Assembly: GCA_030630695.1 (NCBI GenBank)
Contig: DAOVMP010000023.1
Location: forward strand, 1-6,742
Direction: 5' to 3'
DNA: 6,742 bases
Source: Candidatus Woesearchaeota archaeon
GTDB lineage: Archaea > Nanobdellota > Nanobdellia > Woesearchaeales > ARS49
The notes under the pieces are model-generated. The model did not search any database. It saw only the letters and a program-made list of their open reading frames with translations, and had not been told where the DNA came from. The translations under genes were made by a program, and so were the position numbers. Shown here piece by piece: positions 1 through 5,041 of this stretch; positions within the stretch are counted from its first letter, which is position 1; every line of letters starts with the position of its first letter.

Positions 1-714
1 AACATCCCCGGTGATAAAATTTCCTTCAACTAATTCATATTTATTCGGTCCTGGTCCGCCAACTAAAATTCCTTTTAGTCCTTCTCTTGTCAAAAATTGT
101 TCTTTCATATAATCTGCAACCTTTTTCAAATGATCTTTAACAGCCAAATCCCTATTAGCTTGAAATCTGTGGGAAGATTGACCGCCTGCTTTCATTTTAC
201 CAGGAACATGAGAATGAGTTTTTAGTAACGGAACAATTCTTTTACCTTTTAACAAAGCCAAACTGGCATCTCGAGCATCCATAACAACCAAACCGTACAT
301 TTCTTTGATATCAATCATGTCTCTTAACAATTGCAATTCAAAAGTTTTATCACACTTGTAAATTCTTGTGTTCAAAGGAACAGGAGGCTCAATAGACCAC
401 ACCTTAACATCTGATTTACCTTCTCTAGACAAAATATTACCTGAGAAAACAGCCAGGCCGTGTAATGGAGTTTTCTTGAAAAGCTTTAGATGCTGAATCA
501 TTCTTTCCAAAGCATCAATAACATTATTTCTTGTAGAAGCAGACTTAATATTTGACGCTGTTCCCTGCTCCTGAGCTAAATGATTAATAATCTTAAACAT
601 ATCATAACCTTCAGGAATATAAACAGTCACAAATTCTGTATGCGCAGCCTTATAACTACCTAATTCCTTGACAAACTTCTTCAATTCAAACCTTTGATGT
701 GCTGTCAATGCCAT
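1..714 (-). CDS. prf1: Archaeal peptide chain release factor aRF1, N-terminal 238 residues (partial)
   Basis: This is the class I release factor that reads all three stop codons in the ribosomal A site and triggers release of the finished protein. The reading frame is open from the ATG at 714 to the window edge and gives 238 residues. Family hallmarks are visible: the stop-codon-reading NIKS motif (residues 55-58), the YxCxxxF motif as YKCDKTF (119-125), and the catalytic GGQ loop as AGGQSSHRF (176-184), which positions water for peptidyl-tRNA hydrolysis. The archaeal family is usually somewhat over 400 residues, so domain 3, which binds the recycling and GTPase partners, lies outside the window. 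The start is supported by a TATA box about 26 bases upstream, implying a leaderless mRNA. It is divergent from the eL43 operon. No key residue is missing. Confidence 0.97.
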   Translation of the reverse strand, partial: MALTAHQRFELKKFVKELGSYKAAHTEFVTVYIPEGYDMFKIINHLAQEQGTASNIKSASTRNNVIDALERMIQHLKLFKKTPLHGLAVFSGNILSREGKSDVKVWSIEPPVPLNTRIYKCDKTFELQLLRDMIDIKEMYGLVVMDARDASLALLKGKRIVPLLKTHSHVPGKMKAGGQSSHRFQANRDLAVKDHLKKVADYMKEQFLTREGLKGILVGGPGPNKYELVEGNFITGDV

Positions 715-734
715 AGAACAAGCAAGTGCTAAGT

Positions 735-747
735 CTATATATAAAAG
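735..747 (-). promoter_or_regulatory. TATA box for prf1 (leaderless)
   Basis: Read on the minus strand the site is CTTTTATATATAG, a strong archaeal TATA box with an A-rich stretch (CAACCAAA) in the BRE position before it. Its centre is about 26 bases from the A of the prf1 start codon, so transcription should begin at or within a few bases of the ATG. Confidence 0.75.
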
Positions 748-755
748 TTTGGTTG

Positions 756-772
756 CGAAACCTTTTTAAATA
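756..772 (+). promoter_or_regulatory. BRE and TATA box for the rpl37ae operon (leaderless)
   Basis: CGAAACC followed by TTTTTAAATA fits an archaeal BRE plus TATA box. The TATA centre near 767 is about 26 bases before the ATG at 794, predicting a leaderless transcript. There is no Shine-Dalgarno sequence before that ATG, which agrees. It lies back to back with the prf1 promoter. Confidence 0.7.
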
Positions 773-793
773 AACCACCTTAATTATAGTGCT

Positions 794-1075
794 ATGGCAA
801 AAGATAAAGGTTTGGGGCCAGCGAAACGATTTGGAGCAAGATACGGAGCAACAACAAAACATAGATTTGCTTCTATAGAAAAAGAACAAAAAAAAGCTCA
901 GCTTTGTCCTTACTGTTCTAAACCAAAAGCAAAAAGAATAGCTTATGGAATTTATGAATGCAAAAAATGCGACAGCAAATTCACAGGAAGAGCTTATACC
1001 GTGGGTCGGAAAGTTAAACAATTTGAAGCTGTTAAAGAAGAAGTTTCTGAAAAAGAAGAGGTAAAACAAGAATAA
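794..1075 (+). CDS. rpl37ae: Large-subunit ribosomal protein eL43 (L37Ae)
   Basis: A 93-residue zinc-ribbon protein of the archaeal and eukaryotic large ribosomal subunit. The N-terminal part carries the family pattern of a basic stretch with RFGARYGAT (residues 12-20). The zinc site is CPYC (C38, C41) paired with CKKC (C56, C59), and the GRAYT sequence after the second knuckle is typical of the family. The C-terminal tail is acidic and rich in Glu and Lys, longer than in most relatives, and of unknown importance. It is the first gene of a tight operon: the rpoP ATG follows its stop codon after one base. The start is fixed by the leaderless promoter just upstream. Identification is very secure. 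Confidence 0.96.
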   Translation: MAKDKGLGPAKRFGARYGATTKHRFASIEKEQKKAQLCPYCSKPKAKRIAYGIYECKKCDSKFTGRAYTVGRKVKQFEAVKEEVSEKEEVKQE

Positions 1076-1076
1076 A

Positions 1077-1214
1077 ATGGTAAAATATACCTGTTTTCAT
1101 TGCGGGAAAAAAATAAGCAAGGAATTAATGGGAAAAAGAATAAGATGCCCATACTGCGGAAGCAAAATCATATACAAATCAAGAAGCAAAATAACAAAAG
1201 TGAAAGCGAGATAA
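1077..1214 (+). CDS. rpoP: DNA-directed RNA polymerase subunit P (Rpo12)
   Basis: A 45-residue gene of the archaeal RNA polymerase, equivalent to eukaryotic Rpb12. The protein begins MVKYTCFHCGKK and has one zinc ribbon made by CFHC (C6, C9) and CPYC (C24, C27), followed by the family-typical GSKIIYKSR segment and a basic end. Length and cysteine spacing match the family, whose members are about 45-50 residues. It sits one base after the eL43 stop and two bases before the prefoldin start, a well-known archaeal gene order (rpl37ae, rpoP, often pcc1, then pfdB). No pcc1 gene lies here. Translation probably depends on coupling, since no clear ribosome site precedes the ATG. Confidence 0.93.
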   Translation: MVKYTCFHCGKKISKELMGKRIRCPYCGSKIIYKSRSKITKVKAR

Positions 1215-1216
1215 AA

Positions 1217-1546
1217 ATGGATGCAAAAGCACAAGAGAAAATAGGAAAACTACAATTATTTGAACAGCAACTGCAGCAATTTGCAATGCAAAAACAACAG
1301 TTTCAGACACAATTATTTGAAATCGAATCTGCAATTACAGAATCTGAAAAAACAGAAAAAGCATACAAAATTGTTGGCAACCTAATGGTTTTATCTGATA
1401 AAGCAACTCTTAAAAAAGACTTAGAACAAAAAAAAGAAATAATCAATTTAAGAATTAAAAATATTGAAAAACAAGAAAAAAACATACAAGAAAATGCTAA
1501 GAAATTACAAGAAGAAGTTCTTGGCAAGATGGAAACAAAACAATGA
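1217..1546 (+). CDS. pfdB: Prefoldin subunit beta
   Basis: A 109-residue subunit of the archaeal prefoldin chaperone, a hexamer of two alpha and four beta subunits whose coiled-coil arms hold unfolded proteins for transfer to the thermosome. Two long Gln/Lys/Glu-rich helices (about residues 3-45 and 68-108) flank a short beta-hairpin segment, AYKIVGNLMVLSD (50-62), which is the beta-subunit signature. The open frame extends upstream to about 1100, but that part overlaps rpoP out of frame. The ATG at 1217, two bases after the rpoP stop, gives the normal family length and is chosen here. It is the last gene of the operon before an inverted repeat that overlaps its stop codon. Confidence 0.93.
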   Translation: MDAKAQEKIGKLQLFEQQLQQFAMQKQQFQTQLFEIESAITESEKTEKAYKIVGNLMVLSDKATLKKDLEQKKEIINLRIKNIEKQEKNIQENAKKLQEEVLGKMETKQ

Positions 1547-1582
1547 AAATTTCAAATTATATAAGAATAGTTGAAATTTTCA
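1544..1582. promoter_or_regulatory. Perfect 12-bp inverted repeat around a TATA-like box
   Basis: TGAAAATTTCAA at 1544-1555 and TTGAAATTTTCA at 1571-1582 are exact reverse complements separated by 15 bases. The spacer holds ATTATATAAG (1556-1565), a good archaeal TATA box. The left arm includes the pfdB stop codon. The arrangement could be an operator whose two half-sites flank the TATA box of the UPF0147 gene, or an RNA hairpin ending the pfdB mRNA. The symmetry is seen directly; the function is inferred. Confidence 0.6.
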
Positions 1583-1606
1583 AGGTTCCAAACGGAGTTT
1601 GAAACA

Positions 1607-1843
1607 ATGAATATCAAAAATGCAATTGAATTAATACAAGAAATACTTGAAGACGGCTCTGTGCCAAAGAATGTTCGAGCTAAATTAGAGAAAACAATCG
1701 GCGTTCTTAATCAAAAAGAAGAGCATAAAATTAAAGTTAGCCGTGCTCTGCATGAATTAGAAGAAATCAGCAGCGACACAAACATGCAAGCAGACACACG
1801 AACACAATTATTCAATGTTGTAAGTGTTTTAGAAGTTGTATAA
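1607..1843 (+). CDS. UPF0147 family protein
   Basis: A 78-residue all-helical archaeal protein of unknown function. The family pattern is clear: an N-terminal helix with IELIQEILEDGSVPKNVR (residues 7-24), an Asn/Glu-rich middle, then SRALHELEEISSDTNM followed by TRTQLFNVVSVLE near the end. The gene often lies near ribosomal and chaperone genes in archaea. The frame is open from a TTG at 1571, but the ATG at 1607 gives the usual family length and has GGAG at 1594-1597 at a suitable distance, so it is preferred. A TATA-like box at 1556-1565 would give a short leader containing this site. Its stop codon directly abuts the stop codon of the opposing MscS-like gene. Confidence 0.88.
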   Translation: MNIKNAIELIQEILEDGSVPKNVRAKLEKTIGVLNQKEEHKIKVSRALHELEEISSDTNMQADTRTQLFNVVSVLEVV

Positions 1844-2356
1844 CTATTTCCACTTTTTCTTTAAAACTGCTAAATTAGGAATAGAAATTATATCCTCTGA
1901 TTTAGTTTTGACCTTAACTCCTAACAATCCTCTCTTAATCACTTTTCCCCGTATATCGCCTAAATTAACATAATTATCTTTTTTTATTATCTGTTTTCTT
2001 CTTAACCATAAACCGCATAAAAAATTAGGAACAAAATCCTTAAAACCTAAAAGTGCCGAAACAACTAATACTAATAGTATAACTGAAACCACTGCGATTA
2101 ATACATATGCTAAAATTCCTAAACTATCCAATGCTATGCAGATAGTTATAGCGTATATAATATATTCAATTACTTGAGAAATGCTTAATGCAATTGAGGA
2201 ATTTCCTTTTTTGACTAATTTATCAATTTCAAACTCGTTAAGAATCCTTAATATCAGTCTGCCAATGATTCTTCCTATAATAAAACCAACTAATATTATC
2301 AGAACTGTGACTGCTATTTTATTTGTTATTGAATGAAACAAATCCAGCCATTCCAT
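1844..2356 (-). CDS. Short MscS-like mechanosensitive channel protein
   Basis: A predicted 170-residue membrane protein of the small-conductance mechanosensitive channel family, which opens under membrane tension to release solutes. Residue numbers here count from the ATG at 2356. Three hydrophobic segments appear at about 12-38, 55-78 and 80-103. After them comes LGFKDFVPNFLCGLWL (103-118), matching the pore-lining TM3 and kink region of MscS. A short beta-domain follows with GDIRGKV and ISIPN, the usual GxV...IPN pattern. The protein ends soon after, so the C-terminal alpha/beta vestibule domain of full MscS is missing. The frame also has an ATG at 2374, but the shared TATA element lies about 27 bases before 2356, so the later ATG is preferred. 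Function as a channel is inferred. Confidence 0.78.
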   Translation of the reverse strand: MEWLDLFHSITNKIAVTVLIILVGFIIGRIIGRLILRILNEFEIDKLVKKGNSSIALSISQVIEYIIYAITICIALDSLGILAYVLIAVVSVILLVLVVSALLGFKDFVPNFLCGLWLRRKQIIKKDNYVNLGDIRGKVIKRGLLGVKVKTKSEDIISIPNLAVLKKKWK

Positions 2357-2377
2357 ATCTTGATAAAAAAGCATAAT

Positions 2378-2388
2378 GTTTTTAAAGG
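2378..2388. promoter_or_regulatory. Shared bidirectional TATA element
   Basis: GTTTTTAAAGG has the self-complementary core TTTAAA (2381-2386) and reads as a TATA box on both strands. Its centre is 26-27 bases from the GTPase ATG at 2410 and 27-28 bases from the MscS-like ATG at 2356. Both genes would be leaderless from this one element. No other TATA-like site lies between the two genes. Confidence 0.6.
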
Positions 2389-2409
2389 TTTGGACTCGAT
2401 AGAATAATC

Positions 2410-3498
2410 ATGGGAACTAAAGATAAAATACAAGACTTGGAAAACGAACTTACAAAAACTAAATACAACAAGGCTACTGAACATCATTTTGGTGTTGTTA
2501 AAGCTCGAATAGCTAAGTTACGTGATAAACTCGAGAAAGAAAGTGTTAAGAAAAAAGGAAAAGGTTTTTCAGTTAAAAAATCCGGCGATGCAACAGTAGT
2601 TTTACTTGGGTTTCCATCTGTAGGTAAAAGCACTTTACTTAATGCAATAACAAAAGCTAAATCTAAAATAGGATCATACGAATTTACCACTCTTGATGTT
2701 GTTCCTGGATTATTAGAACATAACTTTGCAAAAATACAAGTATTAGATATTCCAGGAATAATCAAAGGAGCTGCAAGAGGAAAAGGCCGCGGAAAAGAGA
2801 TATTATCAATAGTTCGCAATTCTGATTTAATTCTAGTTTTAATTGACTCTAAGTATCCCGAACATTACTCTGCAATATTAAAAGAAATACACGATGCAGG
2901 AATTCGAATCAATCAGCAGAAACCAGATGTTAAGATTAAAAAGAAAGCAAAAGGCGGACTAAGCATTGGAAGCACTGTTAAATTAAAAATTGCCCGCAAA
3001 ACAATACAGGATATCTTAAAAGAAATGAAACTAAATAATGCAGATGTCGTGATTCGTAGTTCAATAGATATAGACATGTTAATCGATGTTGTGATGGGAA
3101 ACCGCGTTTATATTCCTGCCATAACTTTAATAACTAAAATCGATGCTGTGAGCAAAGTTAAAAGAGAGAAATTAATCAAAGAAATCAAACCAGACTTAGT
3201 CGTAAGTGCTGAAAAAGGAGAAAACATACCAGAACTAAAAGAAGACATCTTTCAAAAACTAAATTTTATACGAGTGTTTATGAAAGAAGTTAATAAAAAA
3301 CCAGATTTAGATGAACCAATGATAGTAACCCGCGGAACCAAAATAAAAGATATATGCCATCGCATACACCGTGATTTTGTCAAGAAATTTCGATATGCCA
3401 AAATCTGGGGCCCAGGAGCAAAGTTTCCAGGCCAGATATTTCTAAAACTAAACAAAGAGCTTTTAGACGGCGACATCATAGAGATACATGTAAGTTGA
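2410..3498 (+). CDS. DRG family GTP-binding protein (Obg superfamily, TGS domain)
   Basis: A 362-residue archaeal counterpart of the eukaryotic developmentally regulated GTP-binding proteins (DRG/Rbg), ribosome-associated GTPases linked to translation. The N-terminal helical part has KNKATEHH-like sequence (about 18-26) typical of DRGs. GTPase motifs: G1 GFPSVGKST (67-75), G2 FTTLD (92-96), G3 DIPG (113-116), G4 TKID (242-245) and G5 SAEKG (266-270). Between G3 and G4 lie the insert with GIRINQQKPD and the NRVYIP sequence (231-236) characteristic of the family. The TGS domain fills about 288-362 and includes HRDFVKKFRYAKIWG, ending DGDIIEIHVS. Length is normal and all motifs are intact. The start is fixed by the leaderless promoter 26 bases upstream. 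It transcribes alone, away from the MscS-like gene. Confidence 0.94.
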   Translation: MGTKDKIQDLENELTKTKYNKATEHHFGVVKARIAKLRDKLEKESVKKKGKGFSVKKSGDATVVLLGFPSVGKSTLLNAITKAKSKIGSYEFTTLDVVPGLLEHNFAKIQVLDIPGIIKGAARGKGRGKEILSIVRNSDLILVLIDSKYPEHYSAILKEIHDAGIRINQQKPDVKIKKKAKGGLSIGSTVKLKIARKTIQDILKEMKLNNADVVIRSSIDIDMLIDVVMGNRVYIPAITLITKIDAVSKVKREKLIKEIKPDLVVSAEKGENIPELKEDIFQKLNFIRVFMKEVNKKPDLDEPMIVTRGTKIKDICHRIHRDFVKKFRYAKIWGPGAKFPGQIFLKLNKELLDGDIIEIHVS

Positions 3499-3529
3499 TG
3501 TCTCTAAGCAGTAGTTAAATAAAGCGAAG

Positions 3530-3538
3530 CTTTATAAG
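3530..3538 (+). promoter_or_regulatory. Archaeal TATA box without an obvious gene
   Basis: CTTTATAAG, preceded by the A-rich AAAGCGAAG, is a strong archaeal TATA box. Transcription would start near 3558-3562. No protein start follows at the leaderless distance, so it may drive a small RNA or a gene lost at the sequence junction. Confidence 0.5.
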
Positions 3539-3600
3539 GGATGAACATTCTATTTGTATTCTATTATTACAAAACTTAAAACGAAAACACAACATAACAA

Positions 3601-3692
3601 CAATCCAGAATGGATTAATTGTTTTTTAGCTAAGGCTAAAGGTGGGAGATACGGTTTCAGAAATTCAGGATAATTGTTTACACAATTAATCT
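3601..3692 (+). ncRNA. Candidate structured small RNA (unidentified)
   Basis: Several helices are possible. GATTAATTGT (3613-3622) pairs exactly with ACAATTAATC (3682-3691). Inside it TTTAGC/GCTAAA closes a TAAG loop (3626-3641). AATCCA/TGGATT closes a GAA loop (3602-3616) as an alternative 5' fold, and AATTGT/ACAATT (3672-3688) is an alternative 3' fold. An archaeal TATA box lies 40-70 bases upstream. I could not match it to tRNA, SRP RNA, RNase P RNA or box C/D RNA. AT-rich DNA folds easily by chance, so this is tentative. Confidence 0.25.
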
Positions 3693-3744
3693 TGTCTGAT
3701 GAATTACAATCTTCTAACAAAACCTAACCTTTGTGAAAAACAAA

Positions 3745-3771
3745 CCATGGTTTTCTCGTGGAAAACCTTGG
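3745..3771 (+). repeat. Leader hairpin of small gene A
   Basis: CCA and GGTTTTC pair with GAAAACC and TGG, with one T-T mismatch and a five-base TCGTG loop. It occupies the place of the large leader hairpins found before genes B to E, though its sequence differs. Confidence 0.5.
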
Positions 3772-3792
3772 AAAAACATAGAGTTCTAAATA

Positions 3793-3823
3793 GATTTTCC
3801 TATGCGCGCTGCATGGGAAATTC
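3793..3823 (+). repeat. Second leader hairpin of small gene A
   Basis: GATTTTCC-T-ATGC pairs with GCAT-GGGAAATTC around a GCGCT loop, giving about 12 pairs with one mismatch and one G-U pair. It lies about 40 bases before the start codon, in the position held by the small GAAA hairpin in leaders B to E. Confidence 0.5.
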
Positions 3824-3861
3824 AACGATTCTCGACGGAAAAACACGGAAGGGAGAGAAAG

Positions 3862-4083
3862 ATGAAACTTCACCATATTATTACACTTCTTCTCTTGGTT
3901 GCGATAATATTCGATGTTCTTATATTTCGTAATACTGAAATCATCACAGGACATATCCTGCGCTCTACTGCTATGCAAACAATGCTAATTATTTTTATAA
4001 TTATTATTGAAATCAGGGATATCAAAAAACAGATTCAAAGTAAATATGAAGAACTCCTGAAAGAAATACGGGAAAAAAAATAA
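3862..4083 (+). CDS. Small membrane protein A, 73 residues, unknown function
   Basis: I do not recognise this protein. It begins MKLHHIITLLLLVAIIFDVL, a hydrophobic segment at about residues 5-22, followed by a polar stretch and a second hydrophobic segment, MQTMLIIFIIIIEI, at about 38-51. The end is a highly charged helix rich in Lys and Glu that could form a coiled coil. An inside-tail, two-pass topology is likely. GGGAGAG at 3851-3857 is a strong ribosome site and selects this ATG over one in the same frame at 3802. It is the first of six small genes with related leaders. The text before its start (CGACGGAAAAACACGGAA) resembles the same position before gene E. Confidence 0.7.
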   Translation: MKLHHIITLLLLVAIIFDVLIFRNTEIITGHILRSTAMQTMLIIFIIIIEIRDIKKQIQSKYEELLKEIREKK

Positions 4084-4108
4084 CCCTCTCGGCCCTCAGT
4101 CCCAGGCA

Positions 4109-4159
4109 GAAGACCTATGGCTCTGTATACGATTTGCTCTGTGCAGAGCCAAGGTCTTC
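4109..4159 (+). repeat. Large two-part leader hairpin of gene B
   Basis: GAAGACCT (4109-4116) pairs with AGGTCTTC (4152-4159), and GGCTCTG (4119-4125) with CAGAGCC (4144-4150), separated by a small AT/A internal loop and capped by an 18-base loop. Fifteen pairs have no mismatch. There is no T-run after it, so it is not an intrinsic terminator. Positions 4106-4159 match 4618-4671 in 53 of 54 bases. Confidence 0.85.
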
Positions 4160-4198
4160 CTAACTCTGAAAACAAACGCGAAAAGCGTATTATGTATA
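4155..4198 (+). repeat. Conserved leader repeat with small GAAA hairpin, copy B
   Basis: Positions 4155-4194 are identical to 5002-5041. The block contains CTAACTCTGAAAACAA, then a small hairpin ACGC-GAAAA-GCGT (4176-4188), then ATTATGTATA (4189-4198). The hairpin plus box recurs before genes D and E exactly and before gene C with changed but still pairing stem bases. Confidence 0.85.
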
Positions 4199-4238
4199 AA
4201 GTTGGGAAACAAAAAAGAAGTAAAGGAAGGGGGAGAAA

Positions 4239-4598
4239 ATGTCAAATAATCGTTTTGCCTGTGTTATGGTCGCCATATTGGCTTTAACTATGATCGGAAT
4301 ATTTGCATATCTAATATATAAAAACAGGGATAACTTACAATCGGAAAAAACCACCAATGATGTCCTTCACCTTTACGTACTAGAAAAAGGGGAGGTCAAG
4401 GAATACATCGCGTTGGACAAAGAACTACAAATACCTGGGGAATTACCAAGCAAAATCTGCCCTCGCATTGGCGGAAAAATCATTGCACACCAAACCGTTC
4501 CGCCAGAACTCAAACACATCGGGTTCGTCCTTTCAAGCATCCGCCTCAAAGAATTCGACGAGCAACTTGGGATCGGAAAGGAAACTGAAAAAAAATAA
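4239..4598 (+). CDS. Membrane-anchored protein B, 119 residues, unknown function
   Basis: I do not recognise this protein, the largest of the array. A short basic start, MSNNR, leads into one hydrophobic segment (FACVMVAILALTMIGIFAYL, residues 6-25) followed by YKNR. About 90 polar residues follow, including LHLYVLEKGEVKEYIALDKE (44-63) and a stretch rich in Pro, Ile and Lys. The pattern suggests an anchored domain, possibly outside the cell, but orientation is unclear because charge is balanced on both sides. GGGGGAG at 4229-4235 is an excellent ribosome site. The stop codon is followed at once by CCGCGGCC, also seen after gene D. It lies between two nearly identical leader hairpins. Confidence 0.75.
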   Translation: MSNNRFACVMVAILALTMIGIFAYLIYKNRDNLQSEKTTNDVLHLYVLEKGEVKEYIALDKELQIPGELPSKICPRIGGKIIAHQTVPPELKHIGFVLSSIRLKEFDEQLGIGKETEKK

Positions 4599-4606
4599 CC
4601 GCGGCC
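4596..4606 (+). repeat. TAACCGCGGCC after gene B
   Basis: The stop codon and the next eight bases are identical to 5232-5242 after gene D. The stop of gene A is followed by a related CCCTCTCGGCC. The GC-rich CCGCGGCC seems to mark the start of the region between genes. Confidence 0.5.
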
Positions 4607-4620
4607 AGGCACCCTAAGCA

Positions 4621-4671
4621 GAAGACCTATGGCTCTGTATACGATCTGCTCTGTGCAGAGCCAAGGTCTTC
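4621..4671 (+). repeat. Large two-part leader hairpin of gene C
   Basis: It has the same stems and loop as the hairpin before gene B: GAAGACCT/AGGTCTTC and GGCTCTG/CAGAGCC. The only difference from the gene B copy is T to C in the loop (position 4646). Confidence 0.85.
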
Positions 4672-4680
4672 GTATTAAAT

Positions 4681-4713
4681 CTGAAAACAACCCGAGAAAT
4701 CGGTTAATGTAAT
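4681..4713 (+). repeat. Variant small leader hairpin, copy C
   Basis: CTGAAAACAA (4681-4690) is followed by a hairpin CCGA-GAAA-TCGG (4692-4703) and TTAATGTAATA. The stem bases differ from the ACGC/GCGT form in copies B, D and E, yet pairing is kept. This is covariation evidence that the structure matters. Confidence 0.7.
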
Positions 4714-4761
4714 AGAGAGGAGAGAAACAAAACCCAAAGAAAAAAGAAAGGGAGAAGAAAA

Positions 4762-4902
4762 ATGAGTATACATTTAATGGTTTGTTTGACGGGTCTTCTC
4801 ATCATTTTTGCTACAGGATGCCAATGTCTTGGGCTAAGTATCAAACTTTACTTCCTCCGAAAAAACCAGGAAAAAATCATGAAACATCTGGGGATCGAAT
4901 AA
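4762..4902 (+). CDS. Small membrane protein C, 46 residues, unknown function
   Basis: Unrecognised single-pass peptide. It starts MSIHLMVCLTGLLIIFATGC, and the hydrophobic part runs to about residue 32, followed by a basic tail RKNQEKIMKHLGIE. Three cysteines (8, 20, 22) lie in the hydrophobic part. ATGC at residues 17-20 loosely resembles a lipobox, but the N-terminus has no positive charge and the hydrophobic stretch continues past it, so a plain membrane segment with the tail inside is more likely. GGGAGAAG at 4750-4757 is the ribosome site. A longer overlapping open frame in this stretch is not a separate gene. A terminator-like hairpin follows 25 bases after the stop codon. Confidence 0.65.
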   Translation: MSIHLMVCLTGLLIIFATGCQCLGLSIKLYFLRKNQEKIMKHLGIE

Positions 4903-4927
4903 AAAGAGGAAAAGGAATACTGTCTCG

Positions 4928-4952
4928 AACCCTTGTAGCAAAGGGTTTTATT
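4928..4952 (+). terminator. Probable intrinsic terminator after gene C
   Basis: AACCCTT (4928-4934) pairs with AAGGGTT (4941-4947) around a six-base loop, and the tract TTTTATT completes a bacterial-type terminator. It would divide the array into separate transcripts between genes C and D, or act as an attenuator in the leader of D. Confidence 0.55.
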
Positions 4953-4960
4953 CCCTGGCC

Positions 4961-5006
4961 GAAGACTCTAGCCCTGCAAAGACTTCCTATGCGGGGCTGG
5001 ATCTTC
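4961..5006 (+). repeat. Large two-part leader hairpin of gene D
   Basis: GAAGA pairs with TCTTC at the base. AGCCCTGCA (4970-4978) pairs with TGCGGGGCT (4990-4998) with one G-U pair, capped by an 11-base loop. The plan is that of hairpins B and C, but the upper stem has a different sequence. Confidence 0.75.
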
Positions 5007-5041
5007 CTAACTCTGAAAACAAACGCGAAAAGCGTATTATG
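5002..5041 (+). repeat. Conserved leader repeat with small GAAA hairpin, copy D
   Basis: Forty bases identical to 4155-4194. The next 16 bases (CATAGATTTGGGAAAC) are close to those after copy B (TATAAAGTTGGGAAAC). Confidence 0.85.

Larger units (their letters stand above)
3499..3861. other. Gene-poor stretch and archaeal-to-bacterial changeover
   Basis: No convincing protein gene is present. The stretch holds an archaeal TATA box (3530-3538), a foldable A/T-rich section (3601-3692), and then two hairpins (3745-3771, 3793-3823) that form the leader of the first small membrane-protein gene. Sequence style changes here: leaderless TATA-driven genes lie to the left, and Shine-Dalgarno-led genes with structured leaders to the right. 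The exact junction cannot be placed, but roughly 3690-3745 is likely. Confidence 0.6.

Noticed and set aside
686..1069. 127-residue frame on the minus strand
   Set aside because: It lies opposite the eL43 gene and its promoter region, is Phe/Ser-rich as expected from antisense of Lys-rich coding DNA, and resembles no protein family.
1100..1216. N-terminal extension of the prefoldin frame
   Set aside because: It overlaps rpoP in another frame, where the zinc-ribbon coding is clear; prefoldin beta has normal length from 1217.
1571..1606. TTG start adding 12 residues to the UPF0147 protein
   Set aside because: The extra residues are translated from the right arm of the inverted repeat; the ATG at 1607 has a ribosome site and gives the family length.
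3696..3702. CTGATGA as a box C of a C/D small RNA
   Set aside because: No matching D, C' and D' boxes at the required spacing were found.
3499..3861. tRNA or other standard RNA gene at the junction as an attachment site
   Set aside because: No TTCRA-type arm with flanking acceptor stem, and no SRP or RNase P signature, could be found on either strand.
3699..3932. 77-residue frame overlapping the leader and start of gene A
   Set aside because: It runs through two hairpins and gene A in a different frame, has no ribosome site, and shows no recognisable domain.
4166..4193. CTGAAA and TATTAT 16 bases apart as a bacterial promoter before gene B
   Set aside because: The -35 match is only 4 of 6, copy E lacks it, and the spacer is a covarying hairpin, which fits RNA better than promoter DNA. 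A promoter is not excluded.
4373..4690. 105-residue minus-strand frame
   Set aside because: It is antisense to gene B and the gene C leader hairpin and has no supporting start signal or family resemblance.
4109..5006. Leader hairpins as integron attC sites
   Set aside because: The RYYYAAC/GTTRRRY core pair is missing; CCTAAC occurs only after hairpins B and D and has no GTTRRRY partner. No integrase is in the window.
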